From contig JAFNKG010000010.1 in NCBI GenBank assembly GCA_017883965.1, forward strand, positions 1-50,038: a stretch of 50,038 bases of DNA, in the 5' to 3' direction. The stretch is from Candidatus Methanophagales archaeon (lineage in GTDB: Archaea; Halobacteriota; Syntropharchaeia; Alkanophagales; Methanospirareceae). Positions 23,922 through 32,890 of this stretch are shown piece by piece (positions within the stretch are counted from its first letter, which is position 1; the number at the start of each line of letters is the position of its first letter). Under the pieces are notes generated by a model that made no database searches, was not told the DNA's origin, and was given only the letters and a program-made list of their open reading frames with translations. The position numbers were made by a program, and so were the translations under genes.

Positions 23922-26915
23922 ATGCCGCATTTCAGAAGTGAATCGCAAAAAGCAAATTTTGCAAGACTGGAAGAAGAGATATTAGAGCGATGGGCTAGAG
24001 ATAGAGAAAAGATATTTGAGCGTAGCGTAGAGCAGAGGGGGGGCTGTGAGAAGTTCGTCTTTGTCGAAGGTCCTCCAACTGCAAATGGACTCCCGCATCC
24101 GGGGCATATTCTTACAAGGGTTGTGAAAGACCTCGTGCTTAGATACAAAACGATGCGGGGCTTCTACGTGAAAAGAAAAGCAGGCTGGGACACGCATGGT
24201 CTGCCGGTGGAGATAGAAGTGGAGAAGGAGCTGGGGATAAATACCAAGGGGGAGATAGAGAAATTCGGGATAGAGAAATTCAACCGAAGATGCAAGGATT
24301 CGGTTTTCAGATATGAAAAAGAATGGGTAAATGCCACGAAACGTGTGGGATTCTGGATAGATATGGATTCCCCTTACATAACTTTTGATAACGAATATAT
24401 AGAATCGGTCTGGTGGTCGTTAAAGGAGATATGGAAAAAGGGCTTGCTTTATAAAGGGCATAAAGTCGTGCCTTACTGTCCGAGGTGTGAGACCACGCTG
24501 AGCAGCCATGAAGTAGCACAGGGCTATGAAGACGTGGAAGACCCCTCTGTATATGTAAAGTTCAAATTAAAGCAAGAAAAGGAGTCTGAACCGCTATACC
24601 TGTTAGCATGGACAACCACTCCCTGGACGTTGTTGGGGAATATCGCACTTGCCGTTCATCCGTTACACGCGTATGTAAAAGCAAGAGTGAAAGTAAAAGA
24701 CGGAACAAAAGAAGAGAATATAATCCTTGCAGAAGCTCGATTAGATGTTTTAGATGACGAATACGAGATATTGGAACGATTTAAGGGTAAAACCCTGGAA
24801 AGTATGAAATATGAACGGCTTTTCGAGTATGCGAAGATAGAAGGCGGCGAATCGCATAAAGTAATCACCGCAGATTTCGTCACCCTTGAAGAAGGCACGG
24901 GTGTCGTCCATATAGCACCTGCGTTTGGTGAGGTGGATTATGAGGTATGCAGGGAGAAAAAGCTGGGGTTTTCACAGCCAGTGAATAGTGAAGGTCATTT
25001 TACGAATGATGTTCCGCCATTGGAAGGAATTTTCGTGAAGGACGCAGATAAGCTCGTAATAGAAACGATGGAACAACGTGGTGTCTTATATAAAGAAAGC
25101 AGGCATTTGCACTCGTATCCTTTCTGCTGGCGCTGTGATTCGCCTCTTTTGTATTACGCACGCGAATCGTGGTTTATCGCAATGAAATCGCTACGTGATA
25201 ATCTGCTTGCAACAAACGAAAAGATAAACTGGTATCCGGCGCATTTGAAATACGGGCGATTTGGTAACTTCTTAGAGAATATTGAGGATTGGGCGCTCAG
25301 CCGGGAGCGATTCTGGGGCACTCCATTGAATATATGGATATGCACTGGCTGTGGGAAGGATTATTGTGTTGGAAGCATAAAGGAACTGAAGGAAAGGGCA
25401 GAGAGTTCTGTTTCCAGCGACCTTGACCTGCACAGACCTTATATTGACGAAGTGGTGCTGAAGTGTGAAGATTGTGGCGGAGAAATGAGAAGGGTGAAAG
25501 ATGTGATAGATTGCTGGTATGATTCGGGTTCTGCGCCTTTTGCACAATGGCACTACCCGTTTGCGGATGAAGAGTTCAAGCAGAACTTCCCCGCTGATTT
25601 CATTACAGAGGCGATAGACCAGACGAGAGGGTGGTTCTATTCTCTTCTCGCGGTTTCAACGGCTATTTTTGATGAGCCGCCGTATCTAAACGTGCTTTCG
25701 CTGGGTCATATACTGGACGAGAAAGGAGTGAAGATGAGCAAGAGCAAGGGAAACGTGGTTGACATAAATGCCATATTTGAAAATGAAGGAGCAGATGCGT
25801 TGCGATGGTATTTCTTCACTGCGGGTCCTCCATCAGATGACATAAGGTTCTCAGAGCATGCGATAATAGAGAAGCAAAAGAAGTTCTTGAATACGCTCTG
25901 GAACTCTTATTTCTTCTTCGTTACGTATGCCACCATAGATGAGTTCAGCCCGAATGCGAAGGAAATCGCAGTGGAGCAGCGGAATGCGATGGATAGGTGG
26001 ATTATATCGAGGTTGAACACACTCACGAAGGAAGTAATTGATGCAATTGAACGGTTTGAAATTCACGTTGCATCGAGGAAAATAGAAGATTTTGTGATTA
26101 ACGACCTGAGCAACTGGTATATAAGGCGGTCAAGGAGGCGGTTCTGGATTGTGGAGGAAAACTTTGATAAGGATTGTGCGTATTTAACGCTGTTCGAGGT
26201 TCTTGTTTCTTTGTGCAAACTGCTCGCGCCTTTCGTGCCGTTCGTCACCGAATACATCTATCAGAATATTGTGAAGGGCGAGTTTGAAAGTGTGCATCTT
26301 TGCGACTATCCCTCTCCGGATGAGTCGCTTATAGAAGTTGAATTAGAGGATTCGATGGACCTGGTTTCTGGATTAGTGGAGGCAGGTAGGCGAGCGAGGT
26401 CAGATGCGGGGATAAAGATAAGACAGCCGTTAAAAGAAGTTGTAGTCGTTTGTGGTACGGGAAAGAAGGAGAAAGTGGCGAGTTTGGTGGGAATATTGAA
26501 GGATGAGTTGAATGTTCGGGATGTGAAATTAGAGGATGTGAGTCTCAAGAGCGAGTTTACCGCTGCGGATGAATATAAACAGGTGAAAGTGGATGAAGAT
26601 ACAACCTTGTTTTTGGACACTTACTTAGACAAGAGTCTCGTAGAAGAAGGGGTGGTTAGAGACCTCGTGAGAAGAATACAGGGTATGAGGAAGGATCTTG
26701 ACCTGGAATATACGGCGAAGATACGGGTTATGTATGAGGGCGACGAGGAGGTAAAAGAGGCGATAAATAAATTCGCGGATTATATCTGTGAAGAGACGCT
26801 TGCTGAGAGTATAGAAGAGGGAATGTCTTCGAGTTCTGCGAATGGTGAGCAAATTTACGATAAGAAATGGAAAATGGGTGAGAAGGAGGTTTACCTCGCG
26901 ATAGAAAAAAAATAG
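23922..26915 (+). CDS. ileS: Isoleucyl-tRNA synthetase
   Basis: Class Ia synthetase that charges tRNA-Ile and edits misactivated valine. From ATG 23922 it has 997 residues. The HIGH signature reads HPGH in GLPHPGHILTR; the editing domain contains TTPWTLLGNIALAV and EGTGVVHIAPAFGEVDYE; zinc-type Cys pairs appear in CPRCE and in CTGCGKDYC and CEDCGG; the second signature is KMSKSKGNV; and the anticodon-binding region starts near DRWIISRLN. An in-frame ATG at 23811 would add 37 residues unlike the family and lies only 5 bases from the divergent ATP-grasp start, so the later start is preferred. Confidence 0.96.
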   Translation: MPHFRSESQKANFARLEEEILERWARDREKIFERSVEQRGGCEKFVFVEGPPTANGLPHPGHILTRVVKDLVLRYKTMRGFYVKRKAGWDTHGLPVEIEVEKELGINTKGEIEKFGIEKFNRRCKDSVFRYEKEWVNATKRVGFWIDMDSPYITFDNEYIESVWWSLKEIWKKGLLYKGHKVVPYCPRCETTLSSHEVAQGYEDVEDPSVYVKFKLKQEKESEPLYLLAWTTTPWTLLGNIALAVHPLHAYVKARVKVKDGTKEENIILAEARLDVLDDEYEILERFKGKTLESMKYERLFEYAKIEGGESHKVITADFVTLEEGTGVVHIAPAFGEVDYEVCREKKLGFSQPVNSEGHFTNDVPPLEGIFVKDADKLVIETMEQRGVLYKESRHLHSYPFCWRCDSPLLYYARESWFIAMKSLRDNLLATNEKINWYPAHLKYGRFGNFLENIEDWALSRERFWGTPLNIWICTGCGKDYCVGSIKELKERAESSVSSDLDLHRPYIDEVVLKCEDCGGEMRRVKDVIDCWYDSGSAPFAQWHYPFADEEFKQNFPADFITEAIDQTRGWFYSLLAVSTAIFDEPPYLNVLSLGHILDEKGVKMSKSKGNVVDINAIFENEGADALRWYFFTAGPPSDDIRFSEHAIIEKQKKFLNTLWNSYFFFVTYATIDEFSPNAKEIAVEQRNAMDRWIISRLNTLTKEVIDAIERFEIHVASRKIEDFVINDLSNWYIRRSRRRFWIVEENFDKDCAYLTLFEVLVSLCKLLAPFVPFVTEYIYQNIVKGEFESVHLCDYPSPDESLIEVELEDSMDLVSGLVEAGRRARSDAGIKIRQPLKEVVVVCGTGKKEKVASLVGILKDELNVRDVKLEDVSLKSEFTAADEYKQVKVDEDTTLFLDTYLDKSLVEEGVVRDLVRRIQGMRKDLDLEYTAKIRVMYEGDEEVKEAINKFADYICEETLAESIEEGMSSSSANGEQIYDKKWKMGEKEVYLAIEKK

Positions 26916-26919
26916 CAAT

Positions 26920-26929
26920 TTATATATAC
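26920..26929 (+). promoter_or_regulatory. TATA-like element before the ferredoxin gene
   Basis: TTTATATATA directly after the ileS stop and about 40-48 bases upstream of the ferredoxin ATG at 26968. The distance fits an archaeal promoter with transcription starting near 26950, so the ferredoxin need not depend on ileS read-through. Confidence 0.45.
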
Positions 26930-26967
26930 GATGAAAAAAGAAGGAAGGGATAGGTGATGAGAAAGAA

Positions 26968-27204
26968 ATGGGAGTATTAGTAGATTTGGAGAAGTGTGAT
27001 GGCTGTAAGGATAGGAAGGATAAGGGAACGAGCACATGTGTGGAGGAGTGTCCGGTAGAGTGCATAAGTTTGGTCGAAGATAACCCAAGCAGTGCTCCAC
27101 ATGGACGGGAACAACATGCGGTAGTAAACAATGAGGAGTGTACCGATTGTGAGGTCTGCATTGACGTATGCGAACAAGAGGCGTTAAGCATGACGGAGGA
27201 GTAG
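26968..27204 (+). CDS. Small two-cluster ferredoxin-like protein
   Basis: 78 residues with two cysteine groups. The second is classical, CTDCEVCIDVC (Cx2Cx2Cx3C) but followed by Glu rather than Pro. The first is CDGCKDRKDKGTSTCVEECP: Cx2C, then ten residues before Cx3CP, instead of the usual two. Each group would bind a [4Fe-4S] cluster, and the insertion in the first loop could change redox potential or make the site a [3Fe-4S] or a different metal site. An electron-transfer role in the cytoplasm is likely; the partner is not known. It follows ileS with its own TATA-like element. Confidence 0.8.
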   Translation: MGVLVDLEKCDGCKDRKDKGTSTCVEECPVECISLVEDNPSSAPHGREQHAVVNNEECTDCEVCIDVCEQEALSMTEE

Positions 27205-27268
27205 AAACAAACTTTAGAAACAAACATTAAGCAATGGAGAAAACAGGAGTTAAAGTTGAGGTGAGGCA

Positions 27269-27757
27269 GTGGTAAAGATAGAGCGAGTGGAGGTAAAGAA
27301 TCCGGAAGAGAAGCAGATAATAATCGGGCAGGGTAATTTCACTGTCTTCGCATGCGACGACATCTTCAAGACGCTTTTGACCACGGTGCCGGGGATAAAG
27401 TGTGCAGTTGCGATGAACGAAGCGATGCCGAGATTGACGAGGGTTACGGGGAATGACGAAGGGTTAAAGGAGTTAGTGGGTGAGAACTGCCTACGAATCG
27501 GCGCTTCTCACACCTTTTTTATTATGTTCGACAATGCATTTCCGATAAATGTATTGGGTGTTTTGAAGTCGCATCCCGTAGTTGCGAATATTTACGTGGC
27601 TTCTGCAAATCCTCTGAACGTTCTTGTTGCCGAGACCGAACTTGGACGGGCAGTGATTGGCGTGGTTGATGGCGCTTCGGTGAATAGAATAGAGAACGAA
27701 GAAGAGAAGAAGGAGCGAAGAGAGATTTGTGAGATGCTGGGGTATGTGGTTGAGTAG
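27269..27757 (+). CDS. Adenosine-specific kinase family protein
   Basis: 162 residues of the small PF04008 family, known from an archaeal structure annotated as adenosine-specific kinase. The start is GTG 27269 with GAGGTGAG upstream. Conserved blocks are VKNPEEKQIIIGQGNFT, GIKCAVAMNEAMPRLTRVTGND, GASHTFFIMFDNAFPINVL and ANPLNVLVAETELGRAVIGVVDG. It has no P-loop. A role in nucleoside salvage is the family's suggested job, but the biochemistry rests on few members. It follows the ferredoxin by 64 bases and may share its transcript. Confidence 0.85.
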   Translation: MVKIERVEVKNPEEKQIIIGQGNFTVFACDDIFKTLLTTVPGIKCAVAMNEAMPRLTRVTGNDEGLKELVGENCLRIGASHTFFIMFDNAFPINVLGVLKSHPVVANIYVASANPLNVLVAETELGRAVIGVVDGASVNRIENEEEKKERREICEMLGYVVE

Positions 27758-27892
27758 TTGTGTTAGAGGTTAGCGGTTTGTAAATTAAATCCCGATAAGT
27801 ACCAATTTTGCACGCTCTTTTTGTGGAATTAAGGTTAAATGGATTTGAGGTAAAGTAAAACTTTAAATAATGTTCTTACATATATAATAAAT

Positions 27893-28144
27893 GTGGCAAA
27901 AATGGAAATTGTAAAGCTATCTTCGAAAGGGCAAATTGTTATTCCCGCGTGGATCAGAAAAAAATTAGGGCTATCGAAGGGTGACAAATTAGTGATAGAT
28001 GCGATAGGACATGATGAGGTAATACTAAAGCCAATTGTGAAATTATCGAAATTAAGAGGGATAGACAAGTTAGAGGGAGCATCTGAAGAGGTTGAGAGGA
28101 TAAGAAAAGAGTGGGATGAGGAATTTGAGAAGAGAATAATCTGA
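27893..28144 (+). CDS. vapB: AbrB-type antitoxin (VapB)
   Basis: 83 residues from GTG 27893. MEIVKLSSKGQIVIPAWIRK followed by LGLSKGDKLVIDAIGHDEV is a textbook SpoVT/AbrB swapped-hairpin DNA-binding domain. The tail GASEEVERIRKEWDEEFEKR is the toxin-binding part common to AbrB-type VapB. AT-rich sequence with AACTTTAAATA about 30 bases upstream is a likely promoter. The cognate toxin directly downstream is only a C-terminal fragment, so this antitoxin is probably an orphan. Confidence 0.85.
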   Translation: MAKMEIVKLSSKGQIVIPAWIRKKLGLSKGDKLVIDAIGHDEVILKPIVKLSKLRGIDKLEGASEEVERIRKEWDEEFEKRII

Positions 28145-28320
28145 AGATAGTTGTGATAAATGACGAGATAGCGATAAAGGCAGGGGTGTATAAGATAAAG
28201 GCAATACCTATTGCTGACGCTTTGATAGCATCAAGCGCTCATTTCGTTGGTGCAAAGGTGGTTACTGATGATGAGCATTTTGAAAAGTTGGATGTGAGCG
28301 TTGTGAGATTTAGGAGATGA
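28144..28320 (+). pseudogene. Truncated VapC toxin (C-terminal PIN half only)
   Basis: Directly after the antitoxin the frame continues without a proper start and reads KIVVINDEIAIKAGVYKIKA then IPIADALIASSAHFVGAKVV and TDDEHFEKLDVSVVRFRR, ending TGA 28320. IPIADALIASSA and VVTDDEHF are the third and fourth PIN motifs with the conserved aspartates. The first 60-70 residues with the first Asp and the Glu are gone. An internal GTG at 28153 could start translation, but the product could not be an active RNase. Confidence 0.7.
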
Positions 28321-28370
28321 GATAAATGAAACCGGGCATCCTTTGTGGCGCGGAAAGGGAAGAAAAGTTT

Positions 28371-29747
28371 TCACGCTACCACCTGCACCTTCGACACCAT
28401 AATAGAAGGAGAAACGACATTATAAATCTGCCTTGTGTCGGTCCCCAGCATTTCCACATGTTTCAATACCTCTTGCATGTTTCCTGCGACCATAACTTGC
28501 TTAACGGGAAACAAATCGCCTTTTTTAATACCATAAGCATTATGTGCAACGACGGAGAAATCACCGGATGCGCGTGAAGCCGTATGCGCACCTATTACAT
28601 CGTTTATAAACAGCCCTTCGCGTATTTCACCGATGAGTTCGTCCTTAGAAGCTCTGCTTCTTGCGTTTATGATGAAATTCGTTGCTCCGGGGGATGGTAA
28701 ATTGTCGAAGCTTCTTATTGCGTTACCCGTGCTTTCCACACCGTCTTTACAGGCGGTATAAGAATCGTATAAGAAATTTTTAAGCACGCCGTTTTCCAGT
28801 AAGTGTGTGGGTTGAGAAGGAACGCCTTCGCCATCCATCTTTCTGCTATTTACACCTGACGGCATCGTGCCATCGTCTATAATAGTAATGATTTCGGAAG
28901 CTATGCCCCCACCCTTTTTACCATGATAGGGCGATTGTTTTCGCTGCACATTCTCGGCGCTCAGTTGTGGAATCAAGGTGTAAGCTAAAAGGCTTTGCAC
29001 CGCTCTGGGCGATAAAACGACAGGAATCGCCTTTGTTTTTAGCTTCTTACCGCCTAAGCTGTCCACCGCCATTTTCACCGCCTCACTGCCTATCCATCCA
29101 AAATCCATATCACCGAGCATCCTGCTTACCTTACCCTCGAATCCCGAAGTCTCCTCGTCACTATCTTCACCTGCCACAACCGTTATTCCCGCGGAGACAT
29201 AAGTGCCGGCATCACTTGTTTCGATACCTTCGGAATTCAAAATGTATGTTTCATCGAAAGCAGCGGCGAAACTGCCTTCTGTTGGTCTGCATCTAACCCC
29301 TTTCCTCACCTCATACTCTTTCATTCCCGTTAGCATCTCTTTGCAATATTCTATCGCATCTTCGCTACCACCCTCAACGCCAAGAAGGTCAACTATTCGG
29401 TTATCAAAAGTTTTTTCAGGTTTCTCGTAGCCATGCTTTGATGTCTCTGACACAGGTTCAGGTAAGCCGGAAAAATAGGGGTCTTCTTCGGATACCCGCG
29501 CCTGTTTTATCGCATGCTCCACGCATTCTTCTATTCTCGCGTTTTCCAAAGCCGTAGTGTATGAAAATCCTATTTTATTTGATATTACAACACGCACCCC
29601 GATGCCGGTGCTTTTAACGTGCTTCACCTTTTTCACTTCCTCTCGCTCAAGGTCAATGCTCAAAATATCACTCCGCTCTCCATAAATCTCCGCCTGGTCG
29701 CAGCTTTCCAGCGCCTTCCTTAGCCATTTATGCATGGTGTCGAACAT
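28371..29747 (-). CDS. pmbA: PmbA/TldE-type metalloprotease subunit
   Basis: 458 residues from ATG 29747, chosen because AGGAGG lies 8 bases before it; an in-frame ATG at 29792 lacks this. The TldD/PmbA family forms a heterodimeric peptidase in which TldD has the zinc site and PmbA/TldE does not. Recognisable parts are IYGERSDILSIDLEREEVKK, GIGVRVVISNKIGFSYTT, ETYILNSEGIETSDAGT and the C-terminal GALKNFLYDSYTA-like GVLKNFLYDSYTACKDG. No HExxxH is present, which fits TldE. The TldD partner is not in the window. Possible roles are peptide maturation or turnover. Confidence 0.9.
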   Translation of the reverse strand: MFDTMHKWLRKALESCDQAEIYGERSDILSIDLEREEVKKVKHVKSTGIGVRVVISNKIGFSYTTALENARIEECVEHAIKQARVSEEDPYFSGLPEPVSETSKHGYEKPEKTFDNRIVDLLGVEGGSEDAIEYCKEMLTGMKEYEVRKGVRCRPTEGSFAAAFDETYILNSEGIETSDAGTYVSAGITVVAGEDSDEETSGFEGKVSRMLGDMDFGWIGSEAVKMAVDSLGGKKLKTKAIPVVLSPRAVQSLLAYTLIPQLSAENVQRKQSPYHGKKGGGIASEIITIIDDGTMPSGVNSRKMDGEGVPSQPTHLLENGVLKNFLYDSYTACKDGVESTGNAIRSFDNLPSPGATNFIINARSRASKDELIGEIREGLFINDVIGAHTASRASGDFSVVAHNAYGIKKGDLFPVKQVMVAGNMQEVLKHVEMLGTDTRQIYNVVSPSIMVSKVQVVA

Positions 29748-29883
29748 TTTGTTTCCTCCTATTTTTACGTAACCCAAACCACGCCGCACCAAAATATTTC
29801 TTGCCCTAAATTTATCATAACCTTTTTAGCCCCAGCCTCAACCACTACACACTCGGAATAAAATTCCGAGACATCCCTGAGCA

Positions 29884-30438
29884 TTAAACGATATTTTCAG
29901 TCTTCCCACCCCCAAAAGCCTTAGGATTGCACGTATAAACATTAATCCCCTCAACTCTCGTAAAATCCAAATTTGTTGTAACGATATTGTGGACACCCAT
30001 GGAAAGAGCAGTGGATAGATGAATCGCATCTCGTGGGAGAAGATGGTAGCGCTCGATAAAGTCGAGAGCTTTTAATGTAGATTCTGTTGGTATCTCCACT
30101 ACTATAACATTTGCGAGCATGAGTATGTCAGCAGTCGCCCTTCTCAGAATTGGGACATATTTGTCGATAATTTCAGGCTCATTTCTCAGTTTCTCATGCC
30201 ATTCCTGCTCAAAATCGTTGATTAGATTTACTCTGAGCAGTGCATACCAAACTTCATCTAAGGCTAAGTTCGATACAATTGATAGAATATTTTCCTCTTC
30301 TAACCTCTTTACAAACCCAGCACAAGCTGAATGATATTTCACACCCTCCACGCAGAAATTTACGATGAAACTCGAATCCCCGTAGATGACCTCTGGGAAA
30401 TCGGCGTCAAAATTCAAGATGTTCACCGGCATCGTCAA
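29884..30438 (-). CDS. PIN-domain RNase toxin (VapC-like)
   Basis: 184 residues. VIYGDSSFIVNFCVEGVKYH holds the first PIN Asp; LALDEVWYALLRV holds the conserved Glu; LLPRDAIHLSTALSMGVHNI gives the third acidic site and TTNLDFTRVEGINVY the fourth, so the active site looks complete. Longer than a minimal VapC because of a helical insertion in the middle. The gene overlaps the upstream small antitoxin-like gene by 32 bases. The start may be one of two Met codons (MTMPVN), which differ by only two residues. The last residues past GINVYTC look unrelated to the fold. Confidence 0.82.
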   Translation of the reverse strand: MTMPVNILNFDADFPEVIYGDSSFIVNFCVEGVKYHSACAGFVKRLEEENILSIVSNLALDEVWYALLRVNLINDFEQEWHEKLRNEPEIIDKYVPILRRATADILMLANVIVVEIPTESTLKALDFIERYHLLPRDAIHLSTALSMGVHNIVTTNLDFTRVEGINVYTCNPKAFGGGKTENIV

Positions 30439-30598
30439 ATCCCCTGAAATCTATCATCTCTTCAACATCTAATTGCTTCTTCACCTTTACTATTCCGATG
30501 AGGTCTTTTAGCGGGTCGTATTCCGTCGACTTAACCAAACCAAAGACAATTATTTTTGCATGCTTTCCAATTTCCTGTAGCGCCGCACTATTTTTCAT
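30407..30598 (-). CDS. Small antitoxin-like protein paired with the PIN toxin
   Basis: 63 residues beginning MKNSAALQEIGKHAKIIVFG and ending RGFDDAGEHLEF. It lacks an obvious AbrB or ribbon-helix-helix motif, but its size, acidic tail and 32-base overlap with the PIN gene downstream are what antitoxin genes show. The assignment depends on context only. AT-rich sequence just upstream (30600-30660) could hold the promoter, which is divergent from lysA. Confidence 0.6.
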   Translation of the reverse strand: MKNSAALQEIGKHAKIIVFGLVKSTEYDPLKDLIGIVKVKKQLDVEEMIDFRGFDDAGEHLEF

Positions 30599-30717
30599 TT
30601 TTATACCCTATATTTTTATTCTTTAATTCATTATATAAAACTTCACTCATCCCATAAAAAGCCCCAACCTTCCCCTCTCGGAATAAAGAAAGTGCTAAGA
30701 TAACAGGAGGGAAACGC

Positions 30718-32004
30718 ATGTCAGAAGGAAAAGTAGAAAAAGAACATCTGGTTTTCGGCGGCGTGGACGTAGTGGACCTTGCGGAGAGATACGGAACGCC
30801 CGTTTACGTAACAGATGAAAATGAATTGAGAACCAATTTCAGGAGCTATAAAAGCGCTTTTGAAACGGCTAACACAGATACGGACATATATTATGCGGTA
30901 AAAGCGAACGGGAATCTTGCGCTATTAAGGATATTAGCGAGTGAAGGTGCAGGTGCTGACGTGTTTTCCGGCGGCGAACTCCATCTTGCTAAGTCCGCAG
31001 GCATACCCGTGGATAAGATTTTGTTCAACGGCAATTCAAAGAGCGAAGAAGAGTTAAGAGAAGCGGTAGAATCAAATGTAAAGGTATCTGTGGATTCACT
31101 GGACGAATTGCAAACCCTGTCAGCAATAGCAGTTGAGATGCGTAAAGAACCGGAAATAGCAATACGGGTGAACCCTGACGTGTCGCCTGCGGTGCATCAG
31201 AAGATAGCAACAGGTCTGCGTGAATCAAAATTTGGCATACCTTTTTACGAGACGGTCGCAGCGTGTGAAGAAGCGAAAAGGCTGTCGAATATCCTCCTTA
31301 CCGGCATACATTGTCATATAGGGTCGCAAATACTGGACTTGCGCGTGTTTAGAGAAGCGACAGGAAAGATGATGAACCTCGTAGAAGAATTATACGAGAA
31401 GGGAATAGAACTCGAATTTGTGGACCTCGGTGGAGGACTTGGAATAGGACACAGTAAAGAGGAGAAGGAGATAGCACCGACGCCAAAAGACCTTGCAGAG
31501 GTAATACTACCCACTTTTGAAGCAAAGATGCAGTCGTTGGGTATAAATCCGAAGTTGATATTGGAGCCCGGCAGGTCTATCGTTGGTCCTGCATCAATAC
31601 TGGTGAGCAAGGTAAACACCGTTAAGCAGGCATATAAAAATTTCGTGGCAATAGATGCGGGATTTAACCTGTTTATAAGACCCGCGATGTATGATGCGTA
31701 TCATGAAGTGGTGGTGGCGAATAAACTAAAAGATCAGGATTCTGTGTTATGCACCGCGGTGGGACCGGTATGCGAATCCGGGGACATAATCGCGAAGGAT
31801 CGAATGCTTCCGGTCGTTAAGAGAGGGGATTTAGTCGCGATATTAGATGCTGGTGCTTACGGGTTCTCGATGAGCTCGCAATACAATGGGCGGCCGAGAT
31901 GTGCGGAAGTGCTGGTTTGCGATGGTAAGGTGGACTTGATAAGGAGGAAAGAAAGCGTTGAGGATTTGATACGGAATCAGGAGATACCGAAGCGGTTGAA
32001 GTGA
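30718..32004 (+). CDS. lysA: Diaminopimelate decarboxylase
   Basis: 428 residues, PLP-dependent alanine-racemase fold; it removes CO2 from meso-diaminopimelate to make lysine. The PLP lysine is Lys62 in YYAVKANGN; HCHIGSQI, the phosphate-binding GGGLGIGH, EPGRSIVGPA, CESGDIIAKDR and the C-terminal GAYGFSMSSQYNGRPRCAEV are all present. The start has AGGAGGG upstream. A small HicB-like gene follows after 32 bases. No other lysine genes lie nearby. Confidence 0.96.
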   Translation: MSEGKVEKEHLVFGGVDVVDLAERYGTPVYVTDENELRTNFRSYKSAFETANTDTDIYYAVKANGNLALLRILASEGAGADVFSGGELHLAKSAGIPVDKILFNGNSKSEEELREAVESNVKVSVDSLDELQTLSAIAVEMRKEPEIAIRVNPDVSPAVHQKIATGLRESKFGIPFYETVAACEEAKRLSNILLTGIHCHIGSQILDLRVFREATGKMMNLVEELYEKGIELEFVDLGGGLGIGHSKEEKEIAPTPKDLAEVILPTFEAKMQSLGINPKLILEPGRSIVGPASILVSKVNTVKQAYKNFVAIDAGFNLFIRPAMYDAYHEVVVANKLKDQDSVLCTAVGPVCESGDIIAKDRMLPVVKRGDLVAILDAGAYGFSMSSQYNGRPRCAEVLVCDGKVDLIRRKESVEDLIRNQEIPKRLK

Positions 32005-32036
32005 AAAACAAGCAGGTTTGAAGGAGGTGGAGGGAA

Positions 32037-32252
32037 ATGTCTAAATATACCACTATTATTGAGAAAGCGGAAGATAATTACTCGGCTTACTGCCCTGGCC
32101 TACCAGGCTGTATTGCCACGGGACGCACGGAAGAGGAGACGATTCAGAGGATGAAAGAGGCTATCGAGTTTCACATAGAAGGATTACGAGAAGGTAAAAA
32201 ATCTATTCCTGCGCCTTCTACTAAAGCGGTATCCGTTGATGTAACGGTATAG
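32037..32252 (+). CDS. hicB: HicB-family antitoxin-like protein, orphan
   Basis: 71 residues: TTIIEKAEDNYSAYCPGLPG then CIATGRTEEETIQRMKEAIE is the partial RNase H fold of HicB/UPF0150 proteins. The ribosome site GGAGGTGGAGG is strong. There is no HicA toxin gene on either side and no DNA-binding tail beyond residue 71, so it is either an orphan antitoxin or one of the stand-alone HicB proteins common in archaea. Probably co-transcribed with lysA. Confidence 0.82.
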   Translation: MSKYTTIIEKAEDNYSAYCPGLPGCIATGRTEEETIQRMKEAIEFHIEGLREGKKSIPAPSTKAVSVDVTV

Positions 32253-32291
32253 GCAAAACTACTTGGTTTAGGATTTTAAACATATACAGTT

Positions 32292-32459
32292 CTATTTCAG
32301 TAATCGGAACTTGGATGTGGCTATTAAGCTTAGCCCAACAATACCTATAACAATAGCAATACCCGTAGTCCTTTCTCCCAGAATACTGCCATCCCACATT
32401 AAGAAAGCCCCTGTTAACGCCAATAAAAGTCCTAATGCAAATAACACTTTTTGATTCAT
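32292..32459 (-). CDS. Small two-helix membrane protein (55 aa)
   Basis: A short frame from ATG 32459 to TAG 32292. It reads MNQKVLFALGLLLALTGAFL, then MWDGSILGERTTG, then IAIVIGIVGLSLIATSKFRL. Two hydrophobic helices flank a short polar loop, and the ends are positively charged. It is too short for most gene finders. The helices are clear, but no homologue is known to me and the start has only a weak ribosome site, so it is a tentative call. Confidence 0.5.
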   Translation of the reverse strand: MNQKVLFALGLLLALTGAFLMWDGSILGERTTGIAIVIGIVGLSLIATSKFRLLK

Positions 32460-32890
32460 AATAAATATCAAGAATGATTAATTTATAAACTTTTGAGGAT
32501 TTTGAAAATTTTTGATAAAGATCAATTACCTGTACTTTCTTATTGTTGGGTCCCAGGGTAATCTGATGTTTGTATTATGTATTTCAAAATATGGTGACGG
32601 TTACCTCATCATCGCAGATAACCCTATGGTATGGCACAATTTTAGATTATGTTATTCCGCCACAAAAACCGAGAAAAACTTTAAAAGGGGGAGATAAATT
32701 GCCACACACCCAATTGTTCTCAAAATCAGAGGGAGCACCTCAATTAGAAAACGCTTCATGCAGCTGTCTCAAACTCCAACCCCACAACCACCGTGCATAA
32801 ATAGGAAACTTTATATGTGTAGTTCATATAATAGCAATTATAGGGATATCTGAATGAAATGGTACAACCTAAGAATAAATAAGGTAGAAA
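32460..32890. other. Gap with a TATA-like promoter and no convincing gene
   Basis: Two overlapping plus-strand frames near 32512-32800 lack any family signal; one reads MVTVTSSSQITL at 32591, like the start of an AbrB domain, but then loses all resemblance. Near the right end, GAAACTTTATATG (about 32807-32819) is a plausible BRE plus TATA box, some 75 bases before the ATG of the TIGR04255-like gene at 32891. Confidence 0.4.

Noticed and set aside
26625-27227. 200-residue minus-strand frame opposite the end of ileS and the ferredoxin
   Set aside because: It is antisense to two clear genes and its composition is that of a mirror frame.
32512-32800. Small plus-strand frames, one starting MVTVTSSSQITL like an AbrB domain
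   Set aside because: Resemblance stops after about twelve residues and no downstream toxin is present; could be a remnant but cannot be supported.
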